NCBI RefSeq assembly: GCF_001885075.1
Contig: NZ_MODU01000004.1
Location: 1,426,001 to 1,490,000 of the forward strand
DNA: 64,000 nt
From: Alteromonas sp. V450
Lineage (GTDB): Bacteria > Pseudomonadota > Gammaproteobacteria > Enterobacterales > Alteromonadaceae
Direction of reading: 5' to 3'
The translations under genes and the position numbers were made by a program. The notes under the pieces were generated by a model. It saw only the letters and a program-made list of their open reading frames with translations. It was not told the DNA's origin and made no database searches. Shown piece after piece: positions 27,282 through 38,868 of this stretch (the stretch's first letter is position 1; every line of letters begins with the position of its first letter).

Positions 27282-29483
27282 TCACTTGTTAGCGCTTGCG
27301 TGCTTTCTCGACTGGGTTAGCTTAGCAGCAAGTTCATTGATATCTTTTCTTTCAAACAACGACTCAATGTTCTCAGTCAGCTTTCGCTTCCAATTAGGGT
27401 ATTCGTTAAACGTACCCGGTACGTTTACAGGTTTATCCATTTCTAACCAATCTTCAAGTTGAAGGCTTAACAAAGCGCTGGAGCCACCGGCCATATGCAC
27501 CTGCATACCATGGTTGAGCGCCTTATCCATCCCAGTATAGTTTACGTCTCGACCTACCTCGTGGCCTACGGAACCATGGCCGTGTAATGTATCCAGAATT
27601 GCCTGCTTATTTTCGTGACGGTCTGTATACAAGGTCTGTAAAATCTCTTCGGTCGGATACAATCCAATATCTTTGCCCAGTTCGAGATCGAGGCAGTGCC
27701 AATAGCCAATTAACGTGGGCATGTCATGTGTGGTGAGTGTTGACATAGACTGAACAGGATAGTGACTTGGTGAAAAGAAACCGCCATCTTCAGCCTGTTC
27801 AAAGAAAAACACACGATAAGAGTACACCCCGTTATCGGCCAACTTGCTTCGAATTTCCTCTGGCACAGTGCCTAGGTCTTCCCCTATGACCAAGCTTTGG
27901 TTGCGATGACTCTCAAGCGCTAAAATACCAAGCAAATCATCAACCGGGTAATATACATATCCACCGTCTTTCGCATTGTCGCCTTTCACAACCCACCATA
28001 AGCGCAACAAGGCCATAACATGATCAATACGAAGCGAGCCTGACGATGCCATGTTCGATGCAAATAAATCGATAATTGGCTGGTAACCTTGTTCGTAGAG
28101 TTTTCGAGGATCCATAGGAGGAAGGCCCCAGTTTTGTCCCAACGGCCCAAGAATATCGGGTGGCGCACCAACACTTGCATCAGTGCAATATAAATCTTTG
28201 TTACCCCAAATCTCTGCACTGCCCTCACTCACCCCGACGGCAAGGTCGCGATACAGGCCAATCGTCATACCGCACTCAATTGCTTTACTACTGGCATTTT
28301 CGAGTTGCTGTGAAGCAATCCACTGAAGAAAAAGATAAAACTTCACCTGACGCTTATTCGCCTTCTTAAATTTCTCGACCGCAGGGTTGTAGTAATCTTT
28401 ATACGCTTCAGGAAAAACAGGCCAGCCCCAGCTCTCCTTCCCTTGTGCATGCAAATCGGATTGAAGCGCATCATAGGTAGCCAGCATGTCCAGGCTTTCT
28501 CCCCCCGCTTCGATAAACGCCTTGAATGCTTTATTTTGCTTAGTATTGTTACGAAGATACTTTTCTTCGTAAACGTCAAAAACGGCCTTGAGCGCTGTTA
28601 ACTTAATGTGTGCAACAGCTTCATAATCGACGTAGTCTTCGCTTCGCGCGTGTTCAAGAGTTTTCTTAAACGTTTCATTATTTACGATTTCTTGTACAGG
28701 ATCTGATTCATAGCCATCTACCGCAGTAACATCAATATAAAGGTAGTTAAGCCAACGACGTGAACTCGGTCCATAAGGCGAGCACGCATTAGGATTGGCC
28801 GGATAAAGGGCATGAATAGGATTTAAACCAACAAAATCAGCACCAACAGCAGCGGCTTTTTCGACCAACAACGCGAGGTCGGAAAAATCGCCTATTCCCC
28901 AATTCTTCTCGCTGCGAACACAATATAATTGAACGCTGAGTCCCCACGTTTTCTTGCCTTGTTGAATTTCACTAGGCGTGTAGCACGCTTGAGGTGCGAC
29001 AATAATACGCGAAGTCCCAAGCTGGTCATTATCCGCAGAAAGCGTCACGTCGTGATAACCCAACGGCAACGAAAACGGTAACGTTACGACATACTCATGA
29101 AATTCCACGTCATCAATATGTGCCATCGTCATCATTTCTTGATCAACGGGTATAAAGTTATGTTCAATCGCTTTCCCGTCTTCGCACGTGATCGTAATCA
29201 CGTGTTCATCGTTAACAAGTTCAATAGGAAGTCTTACAGGAAGGTTGATTTGTTCAGTACTTCTTACTACTGAGACAGGATTCAGCGGTGATAACCAAAC
29301 GGATGCAATATCCGCAGATATTTGTGACTGAATCTTTTCGTCATTACTGGTGTCATAACCTAGAACGTTGAGCAATTTAGCCTTGCTTTTTTCTGCGATG
29401 GTTGCCGGATTTCCCCAAGCGTCGACATAACGGGTTTCAATGCCCCGCATTTCAACCAATTGTTGCAGAAGTTGTTGTGTCAT
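27282..29483 (-). CDS. malQ: 4-alpha-glucanotransferase (amylomaltase)
   Basis: A 733-residue GH77 enzyme that transfers glucan chains between maltodextrins. The N-terminal beta domain (about 1-180) precedes the GH77 core. Visible motifs are WGIGDFSDL, GLNPIHALYP (substrate site), LRIDHVMALLRLWW with the nucleophile Asp, VIGEDLGTVP with the acid Glu and STLTTHDMPTLIGYW. Length is slightly above E. coli MalQ (694). It is the first gene of the minus-strand malQ-glgB-glgX group and is divergent from gapA with a 238-base shared upstream region. Confidence 0.94.
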   Translation of the reverse strand: MTQQLLQQLVEMRGIETRYVDAWGNPATIAEKSKAKLLNVLGYDTSNDEKIQSQISADIASVWLSPLNPVSVVRSTEQINLPVRLPIELVNDEHVITITCEDGKAIEHNFIPVDQEMMTMAHIDDVEFHEYVVTLPFSLPLGYHDVTLSADNDQLGTSRIIVAPQACYTPSEIQQGKKTWGLSVQLYCVRSEKNWGIGDFSDLALLVEKAAAVGADFVGLNPIHALYPANPNACSPYGPSSRRWLNYLYIDVTAVDGYESDPVQEIVNNETFKKTLEHARSEDYVDYEAVAHIKLTALKAVFDVYEEKYLRNNTKQNKAFKAFIEAGGESLDMLATYDALQSDLHAQGKESWGWPVFPEAYKDYYNPAVEKFKKANKRQVKFYLFLQWIASQQLENASSKAIECGMTIGLYRDLAVGVSEGSAEIWGNKDLYCTDASVGAPPDILGPLGQNWGLPPMDPRKLYEQGYQPIIDLFASNMASSGSLRIDHVMALLRLWWVVKGDNAKDGGYVYYPVDDLLGILALESHRNQSLVIGEDLGTVPEEIRSKLADNGVYSYRVFFFEQAEDGGFFSPSHYPVQSMSTLTTHDMPTLIGYWHCLDLELGKDIGLYPTEEILQTLYTDRHENKQAILDTLHGHGSVGHEVGRDVNYTGMDKALNHGMQVHMAGGSSALLSLQLEDWLEMDKPVNVPGTFNEYPNWKRKLTENIESLFERKDINELAAKLTQSRKHASANK

Positions 29484-29616
29484 CGTAAGTCGTTCCTGTT
29501 TTTTAGTGAAAGACGCATAGCGGCAAATCGCACCTATGGTCTACAAACAATTTTTTAACATTATTCTAGAAACAAAGGCTCGGCGAAATCTGAATACGAT
29601 TGCAAAGGCAACTGTT

Positions 29617-29631
29617 TGTAATTTTGCAACA
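29617..29631. promoter_or_regulatory. possible HexR site in the malQ-gapA intergenic region
   Basis: TGTAATTTTGCAACA agrees at 13 of 15 positions with the HexR-type palindrome TGTARTWWWAYTACA known from gammaproteobacteria. It lies about 90 bases before gapA, a typical HexR target. A second, weaker candidate is at 29679-29693. Confidence 0.5.
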
Positions 29632-29709
29632 CAATCGTAATTAATTTTGCTAATTATGGCATTTTGATCCATACTTTACGTAATTTATTTTCATTTTATT
29701 TAGAAATAA

Positions 29710-30717
<1,008 letters not shown>

Positions 30718-30772
30718 TTAACTAAAGCTTGCAAAAATAGTTAAACTATTTGCGCTAAAGTTGGGTTAATCT

Positions 30773-30804
30773 AAGGGTGTAAACACAGTGTTTGCACCTT
30801 TTTT
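30773..30804 (+). terminator. gapA terminator
   Basis: GGTGTAAACAC and GTGTTTGCACC form a stem with a two-base loop and a T run. Confidence 0.85.
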
Positions 30805-30905
30805 GTTTTTCGTGGTCATAAACACGCAGAATAACGATATTCCAACGACGTCCGCTTCATCGTCGTGTACGCTTTTTTCCTTTATTATTCGTCCAAGGAG
30901 GGCTT

Positions 30906-31757
30906 ATGCCATCTGTTAGTTCAGTCACTGTGAGTGAGTCCAACGGACTTACCTTTCTAGACGTTAGTAATGCGTTTGCTTCTGCACGCATCAGCCTATT
31001 TGGCGGTCATATTCTGTCGTTCATCCCTAACAGTGATGGCAAGGAAAGGCTTTGGGTAAGCCCTCACGCGTATTTGAATGGAGAACGTCCTATTCGCGGT
31101 GGTATACCGGTTTGTTGGCCTTGGTTTAGCGATGATCATGGCCGAGAAAAAGGTGCCCTTCCCGCTCACGGCTTTTTAAGAACCCAAGTATGGAAACTGA
31201 TTAATTCAGCGGAAACGGAAAACAGTACTACCATCACATTGTCACCTAGTTTTACCCGAGCTGAAGGGTTTGAAAACGATTGTAGCGTGACCATGATAAT
31301 TGCTGTTGGTAAGACGATGGAAGTGTCTTTAATCACTGAAAATACTGGCGTCGCACCGATTGAATTTAACTGCGCGCTGCACACTTATTTTCATGTAGAT
31401 GACATACAGAACACGCAAATAAATGGTATTGAAGGCCAGTACAAAGATAAACTTGATGACTGGGGGCTAAAAGAAACACCACACCCCTACACCATTACTG
31501 GTGAAACAGATCGTATCCACCTTGTGCCCGTCAAAACGGCTGAAATTGAAGTAGACGGCACTATATATACTGAGGTGATTTCGAAGGGTAATGACTCGCT
31601 CGTAGTATGGAACCCATGGCAAAGCGCAGCGTCAATTTCAGACATGGACCCATTTGGCTACAAACATATGCTGTGTGTTGAAACCTCACTGACACAAGGA
31701 AAAACACTTGCTCCTGGTGAGAGTTTTGCACTTGAGCAAATTATTGTTCCACGATAG
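30906..31757 (+). CDS. D-hexose-6-phosphate mutarotase (YeaD-like)
   Basis: A 283-residue aldose-1-epimerase-family protein. The motifs RLWVSP, RPIRGGIPVCWPWF and GFLRTQVW, the His in LHTYFHV and the late catalytic Glu in CVETSLT match the glucose-6-phosphate 1-epimerase group (E. coli YeaD, found beside gapA there too). It interconverts the anomers of glucose-6-phosphate, feeding Zwf. AAGGAGGGCTT precedes the ATG. Confidence 0.9.
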   Translation: MPSVSSVTVSESNGLTFLDVSNAFASARISLFGGHILSFIPNSDGKERLWVSPHAYLNGERPIRGGIPVCWPWFSDDHGREKGALPAHGFLRTQVWKLINSAETENSTTITLSPSFTRAEGFENDCSVTMIIAVGKTMEVSLITENTGVAPIEFNCALHTYFHVDDIQNTQINGIEGQYKDKLDDWGLKETPHPYTITGETDRIHLVPVKTAEIEVDGTIYTEVISKGNDSLVVWNPWQSAASISDMDPFGYKHMLCVETSLTQGKTLAPGESFALEQIIVPR

Positions 31758-31791
31758 AGATTAATACATCGTGGCGTACTAACCTAATACC

Positions 31792-31822
31792 AAAAAAAAA
31801 CCTGCCAACGGCAGGTTTTTTA
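31792..31822. terminator. bidirectional terminator between mutarotase and eda
   Basis: AAAAACCTGCC and GGCAGGTTTTT form a compact stem with A and T runs on both sides. It serves both convergent transcripts. Confidence 0.9.
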
Positions 31823-31846
31823 ATTGCTTTTAAATCGTTAACGTAA

Positions 31847-32491
31847 TTACTGTTTAGCGCCTTCAACGGCCTCTTTTGCTAGCTGTGTAATACGCTCCCA
31901 GTCACCTGACTCAATAGCGTCATCCGGTGCCAACCACGAACCACCTACACATTTAACGTTGTTAAGCGCTAAATAGTCATTGTAGTTGTTTGGACCAATG
32001 CCGCCCGTTGGGCAGAACGTCACATCAGGGAATGGACCACTGATAGACTTGATAGCTTTAACACCACCTGACGCTTCTGCAGGGAAAAACTTCATGTGGG
32101 TATAACCCGCATCTTTACCTTTCATTAAGTCAGACGTTGAAGAAATACCAGGGATAAGTGGAATGTCTGAATCCATACCCGCTTTTAGCAAATCAGCCGT
32201 CATACCTGGGCTGATAGCAAACTTAGCGCCCGCTTCAACAACCGCTTTTAGCTGCTGTGCGTTGGTAACTGTACCTGCGCCAATCAGGGAATCAGGCACT
32301 TCGTCGGCGATACGCTTAATTACATCGATAGCAGCAGGAGTACGCAAAGTCACTTCAAGTACTTTAATACCACCTTCCATCAGCGCTTTTGCCAGAGGTA
32401 CGGCCTTTTCCACGTCGTTGATTACCAACACAGGTACAACTGGACCGGCTGCAAAAATTTCCTCTGGAGAGGTTTTCCATTTCGTTGTCAT
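31847..32491 (-). CDS. eda: KDPG aldolase
   Basis: A 214-residue class I aldolase that splits 2-keto-3-deoxy-6-phosphogluconate into pyruvate and glyceraldehyde-3-phosphate. Catalytic Glu46 is in LEVTLRT, the Schiff-base Lys134 in THMKFFPAE, and GAGTV, SPG and PTGGI phosphate-site motifs are present. It is the last gene of the zwf-pgl-edd-glk-eda operon, three bases after glk. It is also the end point of the uronate pathway encoded at 54-64 kb. Confidence 0.96.
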   Translation of the reverse strand: MTTKWKTSPEEIFAAGPVVPVLVINDVEKAVPLAKALMEGGIKVLEVTLRTPAAIDVIKRIADEVPDSLIGAGTVTNAQQLKAVVEAGAKFAISPGMTADLLKAGMDSDIPLIPGISSTSDLMKGKDAGYTHMKFFPAEASGGVKAIKSISGPFPDVTFCPTGGIGPNNYNDYLALNNVKCVGGSWLAPDDAIESGDWERITQLAKEAVEGAKQ

Positions 32492-32494
32492 AAT

Positions 32495-33448
32495 TTAGCT
32501 CGCTGTATTTTGATTCAGATATGCAGCCGCACCTAATAAACCGTGATCAGGCTCTGCAATTAAATAGGTGGGAATGTCTTTCACGTAGTGCTTCATTTGC
32601 CCTTTTGCCTCGAAACGCGCTCTAAAATCGCTGTTTTGAATAAATTCGGGGAAACGATTAGCAATGCCACCACCAATGAAGATGCCGCCCGTAGTTGCCA
32701 TATTTAGTGCTAAATTACCCGCAAAGCTTCCCATAATTCGGCAGAATTGGGTAAGCGTCGCCTCAGCAATTTTGCAGGTACCATTTAGCGCAGCATCAGT
32801 TATTTGAGCGGGTTCAGTAAATACAACCGGCGCTGATGCATGGTTAGCTAGCGCAGTGTAGATATTGTTCAGGCCGCGACCAGACATGACTTCTTCGGCA
32901 GAAGCACGTCCTAAGGTAGATTGAAGATGGCGCCATACAACAACGTCGGTTTCATCTACTGGTGCAAAGTCTACGTGACCGCCTTCTCCATCTAGCGTCT
33001 GCCAGCCAGATGAAGTCATCGTAATATGCTCAACACCTAATCCTGTACCTGGCCCGAAAACTGCGATATTGCCATTTTCTTTCGCTGAACCTTCGCCAAT
33101 TTGTACGACTTGCTCTTCACCTAAAACCGGTAAAGAGTGTGCCACTGCGGTGAAGTCATTTATAACGAACAACGCATCGAGTTTAAGCTGCGAGCGCAGC
33201 GCATTTTGAGAAAATGCCCAACTGTGGTTTGTCATTTCGACTTGATCACCCAATACTGGACACGCTATTGCAATACAGCCCTGCGAAAAGCTGTGTTCAG
33301 GCATGTCACTAAAATATTGTGCGATAGCAAGGTCAATGCTGGCAAAATCGTTACACATATATTTTTTAATGTCGGCTATACCTGACTCGGTTACTCTCGC
33401 AACGCGAATGTTTGTACCACCAACATCAGCCACAAACTTCTGGCTCAT
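32495..33448 (-). CDS. glk: glucokinase
   Basis: A 317-residue bacterial glucokinase. The phosphate motif ADVGGTNIRVA is at the N-terminus, the sugar-site FVINDFTAVAHSLP and adenosine motif VFGPGTGLGVEH follow, and IGGGIA is near the C-terminus. I chose the ATG at 33448 because it overlaps the edd stop (TAATG) and AGGAG lies upstream; the frame extends 11 codons further back. It supplies glucose-6-phosphate to Zwf. Confidence 0.94.
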   Translation of the reverse strand: MSQKFVADVGGTNIRVARVTESGIADIKKYMCNDFASIDLAIAQYFSDMPEHSFSQGCIAIACPVLGDQVEMTNHSWAFSQNALRSQLKLDALFVINDFTAVAHSLPVLGEEQVVQIGEGSAKENGNIAVFGPGTGLGVEHITMTSSGWQTLDGEGGHVDFAPVDETDVVVWRHLQSTLGRASAEEVMSGRGLNNIYTALANHASAPVVFTEPAQITDAALNGTCKIAEATLTQFCRIMGSFAGNLALNMATTGGIFIGGGIANRFPEFIQNSDFRARFEAKGQMKHYVKDIPTYLIAEPDHGLLGAAAYLNQNTAS

Positions 33449-35274
33449 TATGCTTGCTCCTGCGTGTAAAACAGTGAACATGCACCCTCTTCTGCACCGG
33501 TTAGAATAGCGCGCATACCCGCAAACATTTCACGTCCCATTCCAACGTGATGTTTCGCTAAGTTCGCAGGCGCTGCTTCACGTGCAGCCAGTGTTTCATC
33601 GTCAACATGCAGCGTTAGTGCACCCGTTTGCGTATTTAGCTCGATAATGTCGCCCTCTTGCACTTTAGCAAGTAGACCACCTTTGTATGCTTCTGGAGTG
33701 ACGTGAATAGCTGCAGGCACTTTGCCCGACGCACCAGACATACGGCCGTCAGTAACAAGCGCGACTTTAAATCCGCGATCTTGAAGCACACCAAGAGGTG
33801 GCGTTAAACGGTGAAGTTCAGGCATGCCAATCGCTGATGGCCCCTGGAAGCGAACGACTACAATACAGTCTTTGTCTAGTTTTCCAGATTTGAACGCGTC
33901 GTCTAGCTCAAACTGATCTTCAAACACAACCGCAGGTGCTTTGATATTACAATGAGGCGTGCGAAGCGCTGACGTTTTAATAACACCACGACCAAGGTTG
34001 CCGTCAAGTACACTCAAACCACCATCCGGTTTAAATGGCGCATCAACCGTTGCAAGCACTTCTTTATCGAGCGATTCAGTTGGGCCGTCGCGCCATTCTA
34101 ATTCGCCGTCTTTAAGCACAGGCTCTTTAGTGTAGAAATCTAAGCCTTCACCACAAATGGTCTTAACGTCGTTATGTAATAGACCCGCATCAAGCAACTG
34201 TCTAATTAGCAACGACATACCGCCAGCTGCAACAAAGTGGTTAATGTCAGCGGAGCCATTCGGGTAAATGCGAGTAAGAAGAGGCACTGCATTTGAAATA
34301 TCTGAGAAGTCGTCCCAATTCACGATGTAACCTGCGGCCCGCGCTACCGCAATAAGGTGCATGGTGTGGTTAGTAGACCCCCCCGTGGCAAGAAGACCTA
34401 CCAGGCCGTTCACAATGGCTTTTGCATCTACAATGTGGCCAATTGGCGTATAGTTATCGCCAAGATCAGTTAAGCGTGTCGCTTGAACCGCTGCAGCTTT
34501 AGTAAGTGCATCGCGTAGCGGTGTACCTGGGTTAACAAACGAAGAACCCGGTAGGTGCAGTCCCATCATTTCAACCACAAGCTGATTTGAGTTGGCCGTG
34601 CCGTAGAACGTACACGTCCCCGCCGAGTGATAAGATTGAGATTCAGCTTCAAGCAGCGCGTCGCGGCCAACTTTACCTTCTGCAAATTCCTGACGTACAC
34701 GCGCTTTTTCTTTATTCGGTAAGCCTGATGGCATCGGACCGGCGGGAACAAAAACCGTTGGCAAGTGACCAAACGTTAACGCGCCCATTAGAAGTCCAGG
34801 AACGATTTTATCGCAAATTCCTAGCATTAGCGTACTGTCAAACATGTTGTGTGAAAGCGCAATCGCTGCACCTTGAGCAATGTTATCACGGCTCATTAGG
34901 CTTAAGTCCATGCCAGACTGGCCTTGCGTAACGCCGTCACACATAGCAGGTACACCGCCAGCAAACTGTGCAACGCTGCCAACTTCTTTCACCGCTTCTT
35001 TAATTAGCGCAGGATACGTTTCATAAGGCTGGTGTGCCGAAAGCATATCGTTATAAGCAGACACAATAGCCACGTTGGCTTTGGTCATTGAACGAAGGTC
35101 AGCTTTTTCGCTTGTTCCACATGCTGCAAAACCATGCGCTAGGTTGCCACATGACAACACACCACGATGGGGGCCTTGACGACGGGCAGCTTCAATCTTT
35201 TCTAAATACGCTTTACGCGTTTCTTTACTACGCTCGATAATTCGTTGCGTAACTTCAGCAATTTTTGGGTTCAT
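33448..35274 (-). CDS. edd: 6-phosphogluconate dehydratase
   Basis: A 608-residue Fe-S dehydratase that makes KDPG from 6-phosphogluconate, the first committed Entner-Doudoroff step. Cluster cysteines are in [12 protein letters not shown] and [11 protein letters not shown], and the [20 protein letters not shown] segment near the C-terminus is characteristic. It lies nine bases after pgl and overlaps glk by one base. Confidence 0.96.
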   Translation of the reverse strand: MNPKIAEVTQRIIERSKETRKAYLEKIEAARRQGPHRGVLSCGNLAHGFAACGTSEKADLRSMTKANVAIVSAYNDMLSAHQPYETYPALIKEAVKEVGSVAQFAGGVPAMCDGVTQGQSGMDLSLMSRDNIAQGAAIALSHNMFDSTLMLGICDKIVPGLLMGALTFGHLPTVFVPAGPMPSGLPNKEKARVRQEFAEGKVGRDALLEAESQSYHSAGTCTFYGTANSNQLVVEMMGLHLPGSSFVNPGTPLRDALTKAAAVQATRLTDLGDNYTPIGHIVDAKAIVNGLVGLLATGGSTNHTMHLIAVARAAGYIVNWDDFSDISNAVPLLTRIYPNGSADINHFVAAGGMSLLIRQLLDAGLLHNDVKTICGEGLDFYTKEPVLKDGELEWRDGPTESLDKEVLATVDAPFKPDGGLSVLDGNLGRGVIKTSALRTPHCNIKAPAVVFEDQFELDDAFKSGKLDKDCIVVVRFQGPSAIGMPELHRLTPPLGVLQDRGFKVALVTDGRMSGASGKVPAAIHVTPEAYKGGLLAKVQEGDIIELNTQTGALTLHVDDETLAAREAAPANLAKHHVGMGREMFAGMRAILTGAEEGACSLFYTQEQA

Positions 35275-35283
35275 TCTTGTCTC

Positions 35284-35976
35284 CTATGGCGCCCACATCA
35301 AAGTCACCGGTGCTCTATTTACAACGGCAGTGATGGGCTTTTGCGCTTCGGTAGCATTTTCAATAGCGTCTAGCAGTACTTGCTTTTTCTTTTCACCTGT
35401 TAAATGCAAAAAGATATTACGGCTATTGAGTAGCGCAGGTAGCGTTAATGAAATTCGTTGATGAGGTGCTGTTGTAGGTTGAACAGCAATGCAGGTTCTG
35501 CCGCTGCTCATATCTAAGCCGTCTAGCACTTGTTCTGAGCAAGGAAAAAGCGATGCAGTGTGACCGTCTTCCCCCATGCCAAGAATTAATGCGTCGAAGG
35601 GCTGCGACATGCTGGCTAAATTTGATTCTGCTGCATTAACACCTTCGTTTGCATCGTCAGCATCGCTTTTCAATTCGATAAAACGAGCCGCTGCGGCTTT
35701 ATTTTGAATGAGATTTTTTTTAACTAAACTGGTATTGCTTGCCTCGTGACCTTCTTCAACCCAACGTTCGTCGGCAAGGGTAATATCAACCTTGTCCCAC
35801 TCTAGTTCGGTTTCACTTAGCTGCTTAAAAAGCGCAAGCGGTGTACGGCCACCGCTCACCACAAGTGATGCACGACCGCGCGTTTTAATACCCGTGTTGA
35901 GAATACTCACTAAGTCTTGGGCGAAAGCGTCTGTCAGTGCTTCTGGTGTTTCAAATGATAATGTTGTTAAAGCCAT
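35284..35976 (-). CDS. pgl: 6-phosphogluconolactonase
   Basis: A 230-residue cytoplasmic enzyme of the DevB/SOL type that hydrolyses 6-phosphogluconolactone. Typical motifs are VVSGGRTPLALFKQL, TLADERWVEEGHEASN and LGMGEDGHTASLFP. It begins one base after zwf ends, so the two are coupled. Confidence 0.94.
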   Translation of the reverse strand: MALTTLSFETPEALTDAFAQDLVSILNTGIKTRGRASLVVSGGRTPLALFKQLSETELEWDKVDITLADERWVEEGHEASNTSLVKKNLIQNKAAAARFIELKSDADDANEGVNAAESNLASMSQPFDALILGMGEDGHTASLFPCSEQVLDGLDMSSGRTCIAVQPTTAPHQRISLTLPALLNSRNIFLHLTGEKKKQVLLDAIENATEAQKPITAVVNRAPVTLMWAP

Positions 35977-35977
35977 A

Positions 35978-37477
35978 TTACTTTTTCTTCGCTATTTTGC
36001 TTTCGTACCAGCTGCGATTTTCGCGAGCTAGAAGACCAATAGAATCTACAGGCCCCCACGTTCCAGCTTGATATGGTTCTGGCGGCTCACTTGATTGTTT
36101 CCATGCTTCTAAGATTGAGTCGACCCATGTCCACGCCTGTTCAATTTCGTCGCGACGTACGAAAAGTGCTTGATTACCTAGCATCACTTCAAGCAGCAAT
36201 TTTTCGTATGCATCAGGAATTCGCTCATCGGCGAACGCTTCCGAGAAACTCAAATTGAGTTTAGATTTTTGAAGATCCATCGAACCAGAGCTGGTTAAGC
36301 CAGGGACTTTGTTCATTACCGTAATTTCTACGCCTTCATCTGGCTGCAGACGAATAACGAGCTTGTTAGGCGGAAGATTTTTGAAGCTGTCGCCGAATAA
36401 GTTGTGCGGCTGGCGTTTAAAGTAGATTACAACTTCACTCACCTTAGTTGGCATACGTTTACCTGTACGCAAATAAAAAGGTACGCCCGCCCAACGCCAG
36501 TTATCAATTTCCGCTTTAATTGCAATGAACGTTTCCGTCTTACTTTGCGTGTTAGCGCCCTCTTCTTCCAAGTATCCCGGTACTTCTTCACCTTTCACGA
36601 ACCCAGAGGTGTACTGACCGCGTACCGTGCTCTCATTAATATTAAATGAGTTAATTGGACGAAGGGCTTTAAGTACTTTGAGTTTTTCGTCACGAATGCT
36701 GTCAGCGTCCAACGTGGTAGGTGGCTCCATCGCTACCAAACTCAAAATTTGTAACAAGTGGTTTTGTACCATGTCACGCATCTGGCCTGCATCGTCAAAG
36801 TAACCCCAGCGACCTTCGATACCTACCGACTCAGCAACAGAAATTTGAACATGGTCAATACAGTTGTGATCCCAATTGGTCGCAAAAATAGAGTTAGCGA
36901 AACGAAGCGATACCAAGTTAAGTACCGTCTCTTTCCCTAGATAATGGTCGATGCGGTAAATTTGTTTTTCATCGAAGTATTCTGCAACTTGTTCGTTGAT
37001 AACTTTTGACGATGCCAAATCATGACCGATTGGCTTTTCAAGCACAACGCGTACGCTTGAATCTATGATTTTGCAGCTGTGTAGGCCGCGACAGATATCG
37101 CCATAAATGGCTGGTGGCGTTGCTAAATAGCATACCATGGTGCGAGTTGGGTCAACGTGATCGTCTAGAACGCAATAGCTCTCTACGTCTTTCATGTCTA
37201 CGCATGCATAGTGCAAACGCGCTTTCATTTTCTCCCAAGTAGCTTCACACAAGTTCTTCTCACCAAATTTGATGAGATTAGCATGAACTTCTTCTATATA
37301 AGCATCTAGCTCCATCTCTTGACGCGCTACGCCTACTATAGTGGTGTCTGGATGCATTAAGTTCGCTTTTTCAAGCTGATATAAAGAAGGCAACAACTTG
37401 CGGCGTGAAAGATCTCCCAGTGTTCCGAAAAGCACAAAATCACAGGGTTCGTAGGAATTATCCAATACCATATTCAT
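35978..37477 (-). CDS. zwf: glucose-6-phosphate 1-dehydrogenase
   Basis: A 499-residue enzyme that oxidises glucose-6-phosphate to the lactone. It has the cofactor motif VLFGTLGDLSRRKLLPSLY, EKPIGHD and the substrate/catalytic motif YRIDHYLGKE. AAAAAGG precedes the start; an ATG two codons further in is equally possible. It is the first gene of the Entner-Doudoroff operon, and a near-perfect HexR palindrome lies 87-101 bases upstream. Confidence 0.96.
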   Translation of the reverse strand: MNMVLDNSYEPCDFVLFGTLGDLSRRKLLPSLYQLEKANLMHPDTTIVGVARQEMELDAYIEEVHANLIKFGEKNLCEATWEKMKARLHYACVDMKDVESYCVLDDHVDPTRTMVCYLATPPAIYGDICRGLHSCKIIDSSVRVVLEKPIGHDLASSKVINEQVAEYFDEKQIYRIDHYLGKETVLNLVSLRFANSIFATNWDHNCIDHVQISVAESVGIEGRWGYFDDAGQMRDMVQNHLLQILSLVAMEPPTTLDADSIRDEKLKVLKALRPINSFNINESTVRGQYTSGFVKGEEVPGYLEEEGANTQSKTETFIAIKAEIDNWRWAGVPFYLRTGKRMPTKVSEVVIYFKRQPHNLFGDSFKNLPPNKLVIRLQPDEGVEITVMNKVPGLTSSGSMDLQKSKLNLSFSEAFADERIPDAYEKLLLEVMLGNQALFVRRDEIEQAWTWVDSILEAWKQSSEPPEPYQAGTWGPVDSIGLLARENRSWYESKIAKKK

Positions 37478-37563
37478 CGACCTTTTTAATTTAATTATTC
37501 GCGGAGTATTGTACAGCTATTTACAACACTAACGACTATTTTTACCGTATAGTTAACACCAAA

Positions 37564-37578
37564 TGTAGTAAAATTACA
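37564..37578. promoter_or_regulatory. HexR operator between zwf and hexR
   Basis: TGTAGTAAAATTACA matches the HexR consensus TGTARTWWWAYTACA at all positions. It lies between the divergent zwf and hexR genes and should let HexR control the zwf operon and possibly itself. Confidence 0.85.
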
Positions 37579-37754
37579 ACTTATACCCACTATACGAGGT
37601 TATTCTTTATTTTTCCCTTGATTTTACCTCGGTTTCCCTCCCCACTATCAACAAAAAATGTCAAAAAATTACATTTTTCTTGTCACAGCCGTCACATTGG
37701 GTACTATTACCCGTGTACCTTACAATTAGATGTGCGAATTAGTGTTATATTTGT

Positions 37755-38606
37755 ATGAACATATTAGAAAAAATTACGCAAAACCAAGCAGCGTTCAGTA
37801 AATCTGAGAAAAAGGTGGCCGAAGTTATTCTTGCCAACCCGCAAACTGCAATACACTCAAGTATAGCAACCCTTGCTAAGATGTCGGACGTAAGCGAGCC
37901 AACGGTAAACCGCTTTTGCCGTCGACTGGACACAAAAGGATTTCCAGACTTTAAACTTCATTTAGCGCAAAGCCTAGCGAACGGCACGCCGTATGTTAAT
38001 CGTCACGTTGATGAGAACGATAGCCCTGACGAATACACCAACAAAATTTTTGAGTCGACAATGGCTTCCCTTGAAGTTGCGCGTCAATCTGTAGATGTAA
38101 ATGTGGTCAACCGTGTCGTTGACTTACTTACACAAGCTCAAAAAATTTCATTTTTTGGACTGGGTGCTTCGGCATCAGTGGCACACGATGCATTGAACAA
38201 GTTTTTTAGATTTAATGTACCCGTCGTGTATTTCGAAGATATATTGATGCAGCGGATGAGTTGTATGAATTGTTCTGACGGCGATGTGGTCGTATTAATT
38301 AGTCACACTGGAAGAACTAAAAGCTTGGTCGAAATCGCACAAATCGCGCGGATGAACGATGCCACCGTGGTTGGGATCACCTCTGCCGAAAGTCCACTTG
38401 CGCAAGAATGTACGTATGTTTTATCTCTTGAAGTGCCTGAAGATACCGACATGTATATGCCTATGGCATCACGCATAGCGCAGCTAACATTGATTGACGT
38501 TTTAGCAACCGGCTTTACACTGAGACGAGGAAACAAGTTCAGGGAAAACCTCAAGCGAGTAAAAGACACATTGCGTGGCTCGCGTTATGAAAAACGAAAC
38601 GACTAG
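37755..38606 (+). CDS. hexR: HexR transcription regulator
   Basis: A 283-residue RpiR-family regulator. Residues 1-77 form the helix-turn-helix domain (SDVSEPTVNRFCRRL), and about 120-255 form the SIS sugar-phosphate-binding domain (ISFFGLGASASVAHDA, VLISHTGRTKSLVEIA). HexR homologues respond to KDPG and control central carbon genes. Divergent from zwf and upstream of pyk, as in other gammaproteobacteria. A terminator follows. Confidence 0.94.
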   Translation: MNILEKITQNQAAFSKSEKKVAEVILANPQTAIHSSIATLAKMSDVSEPTVNRFCRRLDTKGFPDFKLHLAQSLANGTPYVNRHVDENDSPDEYTNKIFESTMASLEVARQSVDVNVVNRVVDLLTQAQKISFFGLGASASVAHDALNKFFRFNVPVVYFEDILMQRMSCMNCSDGDVVVLISHTGRTKSLVEIAQIARMNDATVVGITSAESPLAQECTYVLSLEVPEDTDMYMPMASRIAQLTLIDVLATGFTLRRGNKFRENLKRVKDTLRGSRYEKRND

Positions 38607-38697
38607 TTCCCTTGCCCTAACGATAATATTAAGGCAAAAGCGATTTTCAAGACGACTAGTAGATGGTTGGCTCTAGCGAAAAGCGTTTACAAATCAC

Positions 38698-38728
38698 GCC
38701 TAACTGGTCGAGCCAGTTAGGCTTTTTT
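38698..38728 (+). terminator. hexR terminator
   Basis: GCCTAACTGG and CCAGTTAGGC form a perfect ten-base stem followed by TTTTTT. Confidence 0.9.
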
Positions 38729-38769
38729 ATTTGTTCCATTCACATTTTTGTCAAATTCAACTACTATTC

Positions 38770-38784
38770 TGTAATAAAATTACG
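38770..38784. promoter_or_regulatory. HexR operator before pyk
   Basis: TGTAATAAAATTACG matches the HexR consensus at 14 of 15 positions and lies 85 bases before the pyruvate kinase start. Confidence 0.75.
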
Positions 38785-38868
38785 TAAAACGATTACAGGC
38801 AGCGTTATTATGTTCACTGCCCCACACTTACTTATCTTTTATAACGAAAGAAATAGCGACGGAATAAT

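Noticed and set aside
22829-29483. Incomplete glycogen cluster as a sign of gene loss
   Set aside because: glgC, glgA and glgP are often encoded elsewhere; their absence from a 64 kb window is no evidence of loss.
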